From positions 62,001 through 126,000 of the forward strand of contig PEAN01000003.1 in NCBI GenBank assembly GCA_002753735.1: DNA of 64,000 nucleotides, read 5' to 3'. This document shows positions 57,175 through 64,000 of the stretch, one piece after another; within the stretch, counting starts at the first letter, position 1, and each line of letters starts with the position of its first letter. The notes below the pieces were generated by a model that did not search any database, was not told the origin of the DNA, and saw only the letters and a list, made by a program, of their open reading frames with translations. This DNA is from Magnetococcales bacterium DCbin4 (GTDB lineage: Bacteria > Pseudomonadota > Magnetococcia > Magnetococcales > UBA8363). Made by a program: the position numbers and the translations under genes.

Positions 57175-59016
57175 ATGCCCGTTCTACGATCCCGCACGTC
57201 CACCCACGGTCGCAACATGGCTGGAGCCAGAGCACTGTGGCGCGCCACCGGCATGGCGGATGGTGATTTTGGCAAACCCATCATTGCCATTGCCAACTCC
57301 TTCACTCAGTTCGTCCCCGGTCACGTCCACCTGCGATCCATGGGGCAGATCGTGGCGAAACAGATTGAAGCCAGCGGTGCCGTAGCCAAGGAATTCAACA
57401 CCATCGCCATTGATGACGGCATTGCCATGGGCCACGGCGGGATGCTCTACTCCCTGCCGTCCCGGGATTTGATCGCCGACAGCGTCGAATATATGGTCAA
57501 CGCCCATACTGCCGACGCCATGGTGTGCATCTCCAATTGCGACAAGATCACCCCGGGCATGCTCATGGCCGCCCTGCGGCTGAACATCCCCACGGTCTTC
57601 GTCTCCGGCGGCCCCATGGAGGCGGGAAAAATGATCAAGGACGGGCAGGTACTGCGCAAACTGGATTTGATCGATCCCATGATTGCCGCCGGCAACCGTG
57701 CGGTCGAAGATCGTGATCTCGCACTCATGGAACGATCCGCCTGTCCCACCTGCGGTTCCTGTTCGGGTCTGTTCACGGCCAATTCCATGAACTGCCTCAT
57801 GGAAGCCCTGGGTCTGGCCCTGCCCGGTAATGGATCGCTCCTGGCGACGCATGCCCAGCGGCGTCACCTGTTTGAGCGCGCCGGCCAGATCATCGTCGCC
57901 TTGACCAAAAGATACTACGAATACGACGATGATTCGGTATTGCCCCGTTCCATCGCCGGATTCGACACCTTTGAAAATGCCATGACCCTGGATATTGCGA
58001 TGGGGGGATCGACCAACACCATCCTGCATCTTCTGGCGGCCGCCCATGAAGCGCAAGTGCCGTTCGGCATGGCCGACATTGATCGATTGTCCCGCAAAGT
58101 ACCGTGTCTGTGCAAGGTTGCTCCCTCCACCGACCGTTATCATATGGAGGATGTCCATCGGGCGGGCGGGGTGTTTGCCATTCTGGGTGAACTGGATCGT
58201 GCCGGTCTGATCCATCGTGATCCCCCCACCATCCATGCCTCAACCCTGGGAGAAGCCATCGATCGTGAAGACATCCTGGGGACCCACGCCACCCGGGAAG
58301 CGCACGAACGCGCCCTGGCCGCCCCGGGCGGTGTCGCCACCATCGAACCGTTCAGTCAATCGAGCCGCTGGCAGGATTCGGACCGGGACCGTACCCAGGG
58401 GTGTATTCGCGACCTCGAACACGCCTATACCCGTGATGGTGGCTTGGCGGTGCTGTACGGCAACATTGCCCGTGACGGCTGCATCGTCAAAACCGCCGGC
58501 GTCGATACCTCCATTTGGACCTTTTCCGGTCCCGCCCGCATCTTTTCCAGTCAGGAAGAGGCATGCGACGCCATTCTGGCGGATCGAATCCAGGCGGGTG
58601 ATTGTGTGGTCATCCGCTATGAGGGGCCCAAGGGGGGACCGGGGATGCAGGAAATGTTGTATCCGACCAGCTACATCAAGTCAAAAAATCTTGGCAAATC
58701 GTGCGCCCTCATCACCGATGGCCGTTTTTCCGGTGGGACATCGGGACTGTCCATCGGTCACATTTCTCCCGAAGCCGCAGAAGGGGGGGAGATCGCCCTG
58801 ATCCGGGAAGGCGACCGCATCGACATCGACATTCACAACCGCCGGATCAATGTTGCCGTATCCGACGCCATCCTGGAACAACGCCGCCGTGAAATCATCC
58901 GTTTCGCCCCCGAACACCGGGTGCGCGCGGTATCCCCGGCACTGCAAGCCTACGCCGCCCTGACCACCTCCGCCGCCCGTGGTGCCGTGCGGGATGTATC
59001 GCAGTTGAAAAAATAG
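57175..59016 (+). CDS. ilvD: Dihydroxy-acid dehydratase
   Basis: [91 protein letters not shown]. Confidence 0.97.
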   Translation: MPVLRSRTSTHGRNMAGARALWRATGMADGDFGKPIIAIANSFTQFVPGHVHLRSMGQIVAKQIEASGAVAKEFNTIAIDDGIAMGHGGMLYSLPSRDLIADSVEYMVNAHTADAMVCISNCDKITPGMLMAALRLNIPTVFVSGGPMEAGKMIKDGQVLRKLDLIDPMIAAGNRAVEDRDLALMERSACPTCGSCSGLFTANSMNCLMEALGLALPGNGSLLATHAQRRHLFERAGQIIVALTKRYYEYDDDSVLPRSIAGFDTFENAMTLDIAMGGSTNTILHLLAAAHEAQVPFGMADIDRLSRKVPCLCKVAPSTDRYHMEDVHRAGGVFAILGELDRAGLIHRDPPTIHASTLGEAIDREDILGTHATREAHERALAAPGGVATIEPFSQSSRWQDSDRDRTQGCIRDLEHAYTRDGGLAVLYGNIARDGCIVKTAGVDTSIWTFSGPARIFSSQEEACDAILADRIQAGDCVVIRYEGPKGGPGMQEMLYPTSYIKSKNLGKSCALITDGRFSGGTSGLSIGHISPEAAEGGEIALIREGDRIDIDIHNRRINVAVSDAILEQRRREIIRFAPEHRVRAVSPALQAYAALTTSAARGAVRDVSQLKK

Positions 59017-59032
59017 AATTTCCTGAATGCAA

Positions 59033-59058
59033 CGGAGAAGGGGTGATCCCCTTCTCCG
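59033..59058 (+). terminator. Perfect 11-bp stem hairpin downstream of ilvD
   Basis: CGGAGAAGGGG-TGAT-CCCCTTCTCCG. Confidence 0.6.
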
Positions 59059-59235
59059 AAAACATCAGCGTTCACATTTTGCCACCACCCCCTCAACCTG
59101 AAGATGAACCATTGAACATAACCTTCTCCATTCAATCAATCCATAACAAAAAATTTAAATAATAATATTTTATTGTTAATTATATGATTAATACAATTAC
59201 AACGCATGCAACGGCGCCAAATTTTGTAATGGTCG

Positions 59236-59317
59236 GGTTGGAATCCTCGGCAAGAATTGCCCGAAATATCCCGGCCCCACCTTTGATTTTCTCCTCCGAT
59301 TTCCGCCTGCACCTTGA
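59236..59317 (-). pseudogene. Decayed fragment of a CcmI-like TPR gene, diverged copy of 63749..63832
   Basis: ~85% nucleotide identity by hand alignment; remnant reading frame GGAGIFRAILAEDSN versus EGAGMFRAILAEDPN. Confidence 0.8.
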
Positions 59318-59624
59318 AAGTTGTTGTTCCGACGCCATTCCCCAACAGAAACATACCGATCATCTGGAAATATTGACATCTAAACCATAACCAGATATCA
59401 TTCAAACACTGATTGAAATCTATATATTTTCCTTTAAGCTTCAAATTCTTGATTCTTATCTTTGCAATAATGATTAAAAATTACAACAAATGACATTTAT
59501 TTTATTTTTTAATTCTTAACGTAATCATTTTGATTCCAATAAAATCACCGCGAATGGAACCCGCTTTTTTTCGTTACGAGCATGTTTTTTCCTAACCCGA
59601 ATTGGACTTTCTACTGAAGAATAG

Positions 59625-60833
59625 GTGACTAACTTGAAAAACAATGGAACCAATGAACCGGAAACTGATAATGATGAAAGCGAAAATTTTGATGACGATT
59701 TCGGCATTCAGGAATATGAAATATCATCATCACCGAATGATTTCAATATAAAAACGCTATTTTACTTCATTAATTCTGGCGTCGTAAAGATTCCAGGTTT
59801 CCAGAGAAACTATGTTTGGGATATCAGGCAAGCATCAAAACTTATAGAGTCAATTATATTGGGAATACCAATTCCCCAGATTTTTCTTTATGAAGAAAAA
59901 AAGAATGTATTTCTCGTTATTGACGGGCAGCAGCGTTATATGACGATTTATTATTTTATGAAAGAAAGATTCCCAAGAGATGATAAAAGACATGAATTGA
60001 GAGTGATATTCCAGGAAAAGGGCAATATACCTGACGAAATAATTGATGATAATAGATATTTCATCGACTTTAATCTGAGGCTTTTATCAAATTCAAATCA
60101 GTCTAAACAGAAGAACAAATTTAATGGTTTTAACTATTCTACTCTTAACGAGGAAGATAAGGTCGCATTTGAATTGAGAACAATTAGAAATATAATCATC
60201 AAGCAGAACGTCCCAAAAGACGATCATAGCGTTATCTTTGAAGTATTTAATCGATTAAATACTGGTGGAACAAATTTAAAGCCACAAGAAATAAGAGCGA
60301 GTCTGTTTCACTCCAAATTTTATGACATGCTTTTCCGAATCAATCTGGATGAAAACTGGAGACAACATACACAAACCTCACACCCAGATACGAACATGAA
60401 AGATATTGAATACATTCTTAGAGGTTTCGCCATGCTTATTGAAGGAGATACCTATAAGCCATCATTAGTTAAATTTTTAAATAATTTTTCTCTGCGCGCA
60501 AAATCTTATAATGAAGATAAAATTAAATATCTTGAAGATCTATTCAAAAGTTTTATTGGAAAAATTCCCGCAAATCAAAAGAAGTTTTTTTGCAATAGGG
60601 ATGGACGGTTCAATGTTTCAATTTTTGAATCAATCTTTGTAGCTACATGCCGGACCGCATATAAAGATTATAATACAAATAAAAATTATAATACAGATGT
60701 AAGAATTTTCAGTGAAAGTAAGTTAGAGGAGTTAAAGCAAGACGACGCATTTCGTGAAGCCACTCAATCTCACACGACCAGTAAAGCCAATGTCAGCACT
60801 CGACTTCGGCGTGCACAAGAAATGCTTGGGTAA
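59625..60833 (+). CDS. DUF262 (ParB/GmrSD N-terminal-like) protein
   Basis: IPGFQRNYVWDIRQASKLIESIILGIPIPQIFLYEEKKNVFLVIDGQQRYMTIYYFM. Confidence 0.88.
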   Translation: MTNLKNNGTNEPETDNDESENFDDDFGIQEYEISSSPNDFNIKTLFYFINSGVVKIPGFQRNYVWDIRQASKLIESIILGIPIPQIFLYEEKKNVFLVIDGQQRYMTIYYFMKERFPRDDKRHELRVIFQEKGNIPDEIIDDNRYFIDFNLRLLSNSNQSKQKNKFNGFNYSTLNEEDKVAFELRTIRNIIIKQNVPKDDHSVIFEVFNRLNTGGTNLKPQEIRASLFHSKFYDMLFRINLDENWRQHTQTSHPDTNMKDIEYILRGFAMLIEGDTYKPSLVKFLNNFSLRAKSYNEDKIKYLEDLFKSFIGKIPANQKKFFCNRDGRFNVSIFESIFVATCRTAYKDYNTNKNYNTDVRIFSESKLEELKQDDAFREATQSHTTSKANVSTRLRRAQEMLG

Positions 60834-60834
60834 T

Positions 60835-61422
60835 ATGGATCCCATTGAAAAAATAAATAACGAAATTGTTTCAATAATTGGTTTCCTTGATGAAAATGGA
60901 CAGCCGTCCCTTTCAAGTGACGTCAATAGGCATTTCACCAAGATGCTATTGCTCTCATCTGCCAGTTATTTTGAGCACGAGATCCGCAAAATACTTATTG
61001 ATTTTATTGAGACAAAATCAGGAAGTTGTTCTGAGATCGTCAATTTGTTCAAGAGAAAAGCAATTGACAGGAACTATCACACTTATTTTGATTGGAGTTA
61101 TCAGGACAAACCTGGAAGAAATGCAAATACATTTTTTTCCCTTTTTGGCGATAAATTTAAATTAAGCGCAAAGAAAGAAATAGATGAAAACAAGGATCTT
61201 TCAAGGTCCATTGAGGCGTTCATTGAAATTGGCCATCTAAGAAATACTCTTGTTCATAATAATTTTGCAGCCTTCGAGATTACAAATAAAACGTCATTTG
61301 AAATTTTTGAACTACACCAACTGGGAAAAGGTTTTGTTGACTATATTAAAAATAAATTAAATAACGTATGCGTTGACAACGATTCCATGAAAAGACATGA
61401 AAATCAATCTGGAGATAGTTAG
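60835..61422 (+). CDS. HEPN-domain protein (putative RNase; partner of the DUF262 gene)
   Basis: 196 aa starting 1 nt after the DUF262 stop; RNTLVHNNF matches the Rx4-6H HEPN signature; helical composition. Confidence 0.72.
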   Translation: MDPIEKINNEIVSIIGFLDENGQPSLSSDVNRHFTKMLLLSSASYFEHEIRKILIDFIETKSGSCSEIVNLFKRKAIDRNYHTYFDWSYQDKPGRNANTFFSLFGDKFKLSAKKEIDENKDLSRSIEAFIEIGHLRNTLVHNNFAAFEITNKTSFEIFELHQLGKGFVDYIKNKLNNVCVDNDSMKRHENQSGDS

Positions 61423-61467
61423 CCACCATATTATGATATCCATTAATATTCCATCCATCTGTAGTCG

Positions 61468-62109
61468 TCACAACGGCAATACATACAACGGCACCGGATC
61501 CTGCGCCACATAACGGTGTTGGCCGCTGTTGAACCCCCCTTCGTCCATTTGTCGATCCATCTCCTGGGCCACATCAAGGGGTAACTGCTCGAAAACGATG
61601 ACGTTGCGCCAAGTATCGGGCAGGTCGGGGGCACCCGTTTCCAACTCGAAGGCGGCCCGGGAAAGCACACGTACGACTCCGAACCGACTCCGCATGGCCT
61701 CCGCCCCCCCTTTGATCATCCCTGCATGACTCAAATGCTCAGATACACATGAGGTTTCCGAAAGCTTATCCACACCGACCACCACCGCATCGATCACCCC
61801 ATTACCCACAACCATGGGCGTATTGGCGTCGTCATCCCGCGTATAATCACATTCAACCGGAACATCGGTTGAAATCTTTGCGCGGGCATTGGGAAGATCC
61901 CCAGGGAGATAATGATATTTTTCCTTGAAACCACGGAAAGCAACCACAAGATCGGATGCCATCGCCATGGTATCCTTGGCCCGTGCCCCCTCGATCATGG
62001 CCCGTCCCATCAGAATCCCTGTTCCCACCAACAACCCCATGATCACCATGACCACTGCAATCTCGACCAGCGTCATCCCTGACCGTCGATCATCCATCTT
62101 CAAGGGCAC
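61468..62109 (-). CDS. Type IV prepilin-like / pseudopilin protein
   Basis: MTLVEIAVVMVIMGLLVGTGILMGRAMIEGARAKDT N-methylation/hydrophobic segment followed by KYHYLPGDLPNARA. Confidence 0.8.
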   Translation of the reverse strand: MPLKMDDRRSGMTLVEIAVVMVIMGLLVGTGILMGRAMIEGARAKDTMAMASDLVVAFRGFKEKYHYLPGDLPNARAKISTDVPVECDYTRDDDANTPMVVGNGVIDAVVVGVDKLSETSCVSEHLSHAGMIKGGAEAMRSRFGVVRVLSRAAFELETGAPDLPDTWRNVIVFEQLPLDVAQEMDRQMDEGGFNSGQHRYVAQDPVPLYVLPL

Positions 62110-63557
62110 CCCGTAAAGGTATCGACAGAAATCCCTGCGGAAGTCATCCGGTCCAAAAGTTCAAAGACCGTCACCGCAACGCAACGATCCGATGCATGAC
62201 AACCCGAACTGATCCCCGCCGAATAATGGGACGCATCAAAACCATCCGCCCCCCCGCTGACCAACAGATAGGCCGTCCCGGATACCCCACAGCTTGCCGG
62301 GAAAAACAGCCCGTCATCCACCAGCGTATCACCGGCACACCGCCCATCCACAAGATAACGGATGGGGTTGCCCCAAGGGTCGGTCACATCCGATGGCGAC
62401 AGGGAAAGGGTCGTGAACGGAACAAAACCGATCATGGGATCATGAACATCTCCATCGACCCCGGAGGCTTCTGTCGTCGCCCCTCCGGGAAGATCATGTC
62501 TGTGATGACGATTACGGGATGAAACCGTCGCCACCGTGTTCCATTGAACACTCCCACCGACCTCTGGCTCGATCTGACCCACCACCGTGGGCCACGTCGT
62601 CGGCTGTTCCACCGAAGTGCCGCCGACAACCACTTCATAGAAATAACCGTTTGCCTTCGTCCCGGGAGGGATGACATGTTCCCCCTCGGCATACACCGTG
62701 TCCACAGTCCAGGCAGGGAGTGCCGGACACCCCGGATGATCGTTGAGGCGACCCGCAGCAAATGCAAACAATGCCCCTTGAATCCGCGTCAACGTCGTCT
62801 CAAGGTTGGACGACAATACACCCTCCGCAAGGATCGACCCCTCCCGGATCAATGGCGCCATCAGTTCGGTTGCCGAGAAGGAAACCAGCAGATCATCATG
62901 GTTGCCGCTGAATTCATGACTGCTGTATGTCCAATCATCGTCCGCATTTTCCAGTTCATCAACCCCGGCATCCACCGTCGCATTCCGATAACCATCCACC
63001 GTATGCGCCCCATCGCCATTGGGTCCATGCGACACAACCACCGCGACGGCGCAATCAACCGTCCCACTTCCGGTCACCGTCAATTCCCCCTGGAAGGATT
63101 CCCTGATCACCGAAGAAGCGGTCCAATCATGACGGGACGGACATCGGACGGAGATATCGGCAGCGGTATTGGTCTGGTTGCTGACATGATAGGTGAAGAA
63201 GTGGTTCCATCCATCCATGACTTCGTGACGATCCAACCCCAATTCGGCATAAGGGAGAACCCCCGAGGATCGGGTACAGATCCCCCCGGTCAAATCCTCG
63301 CTTCCATCGTAATTGCCATCATCATCGACATCCGGACAGGGCAACCTTTGGTTACGCCGCAGATAATGAACAAAAATTTCCTGAAAATGGTTCAACCTGC
63401 TCCGGGTTTCCTCCAAAGAGAGATGTTCCAAAGTGGACCGCAAAACCCCAATACCCATGGTCATCAAGATTCCCATAATCAGGATGGCCATGGCCATCTC
63501 CGTCAGGGTAAAACCAGGCGGATCCGGTTTCCTGGAACTGGATGTTCCTCCAATCAT
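62100..63557 (-). CDS. Large type II prepilin-like protein with N-terminal methylation motif
   Basis: PPGFTLTEMAMAILIMGILMTMGIGVL; 485 aa; overlaps the next pseudopilin gene by 10 nt. Confidence 0.8.
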   Translation of the reverse strand: MIGGTSSSRKPDPPGFTLTEMAMAILIMGILMTMGIGVLRSTLEHLSLEETRSRLNHFQEIFVHYLRRNQRLPCPDVDDDGNYDGSEDLTGGICTRSSGVLPYAELGLDRHEVMDGWNHFFTYHVSNQTNTAADISVRCPSRHDWTASSVIRESFQGELTVTGSGTVDCAVAVVVSHGPNGDGAHTVDGYRNATVDAGVDELENADDDWTYSSHEFSGNHDDLLVSFSATELMAPLIREGSILAEGVLSSNLETTLTRIQGALFAFAAGRLNDHPGCPALPAWTVDTVYAEGEHVIPPGTKANGYFYEVVVGGTSVEQPTTWPTVVGQIEPEVGGSVQWNTVATVSSRNRHHRHDLPGGATTEASGVDGDVHDPMIGFVPFTTLSLSPSDVTDPWGNPIRYLVDGRCAGDTLVDDGLFFPASCGVSGTAYLLVSGGADGFDASHYSAGISSGCHASDRCVAVTVFELLDRMTSAGISVDTFTGCP

Positions 63558-63590
63558 TCCGGAGGTCGCCTTCAGGATGGGTGATTGGAC

Positions 63591-64000
63591 CTATTGTTTT
63601 TTCAGGTCGGTCAAAGCCTGTTGTATCATTTCCCGGTTGGGGTCATCCGGCGGCAGACGTTGCAACAAACGGTTCCAATAATCGGCCGCTTCATCCTTGG
63701 CCCCGGCCCGCATCGCCAATCCACCGAGAAACCACAAGGCATCCTGCTGGTTGGGATCCTCGGCGAGGATGGCCCGAAACATCCCGGCCCCCTCTTTGAT
63801 TTCATCCTCCGATTCACCCGCCTGCACCTTGAGTTCCGCCAGAGCCACACGAGCCTCCATGGACCGGGGATGATTGCCAACGATAAAGGAATACGCCTGG
63901 ATCGCCTCCCGGGTTCGCTGCACCACAGCAAAAGAACGGGCCAGACGCATCCATCCCTCCAGATTGCCCGGCTCCTGTTTCAACTTTTGCACCGCCTGAT
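63591..64000 (-). CDS. CcmI/CycH-like TPR protein, C-terminal part (continues past the window edge)
   Basis: QKLKQEPGNLEGWMRLARSFAVVQRTREAIQAYSFIVGNHPRSMEARVALAELKVQAGESEDEIKEGAGMFRAILAEDPNQQDALWFLGGLAMRAGAKDEAADYWNRLLQRL; frame open to the window edge. Confidence 0.7.
   Translation of the reverse strand, partial: QAVQKLKQEPGNLEGWMRLARSFAVVQRTREAIQAYSFIVGNHPRSMEARVALAELKVQAGESEDEIKEGAGMFRAILAEDPNQQDALWFLGGLAMRAGAKDEAADYWNRLLQRLPPDDPNREMIQQALTDLKKQ

Noticed and set aside
57184-58236. 350-aa minus-strand ORF
   Set aside because: Antisense to ilvD, a clear housekeeping gene.
62544-63584. 346-aa plus-strand ORF
   Set aside because: Antisense to the large pseudopilin gene; no domain signature.
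1-64000. CRISPR arrays, tRNA or rRNA genes
   Set aside because: No regularly spaced direct repeats and no recognisable tRNA cloverleaf or rRNA sequence were seen by reading; tRNAscan/Infernal would be needed to exclude small RNAs.

Overview
A gene-dense window, moderately GC-rich with several AT-rich islands, from an apparently Gram-negative and possibly chemoautotrophic proteobacterium. The genus cannot be established from sequence alone. Housekeeping and metabolic anchors: uvrB (partial), infA, speA, ilvD, a Sua5/YciO-family gene, a CcmI-like TPR gene (partial), and a DabA (DUF2309) inorganic-carbon uptake cluster with four NuoL/M/N-like membrane subunits. There is a chemosensory/two-component block at 22.9-33.0 kb, a PqqD-M50 / accessory SecA / HlyD / TpsB envelope cluster at 42.4-49.5 kb, and a polysaccharide co-polymerase. 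Accessory and defence loci: (1) a SIR2-STAND NTPase convergent with an aminotransferase-sulfotransferase pair. The ~5.7-kb segment is bounded by a perfect 28-bp inverted repeat abutting both start codons, with a tyrosine recombinase next door; this is a candidate promoter-swapping invertible cassette and my top finding. (2) A type I-like Zorya operon (zorABCD) behind a near-consensus sigma70 promoter, bordered by a CheB gene that lacks its receiver domain and by an AAA-ATPase remnant. (3) A DUF262-HEPN two-gene cassette in an AT-rich island, next to a decayed duplicate of the CcmI-like gene. All family calls come from reading the translated sequences; no database search was run.
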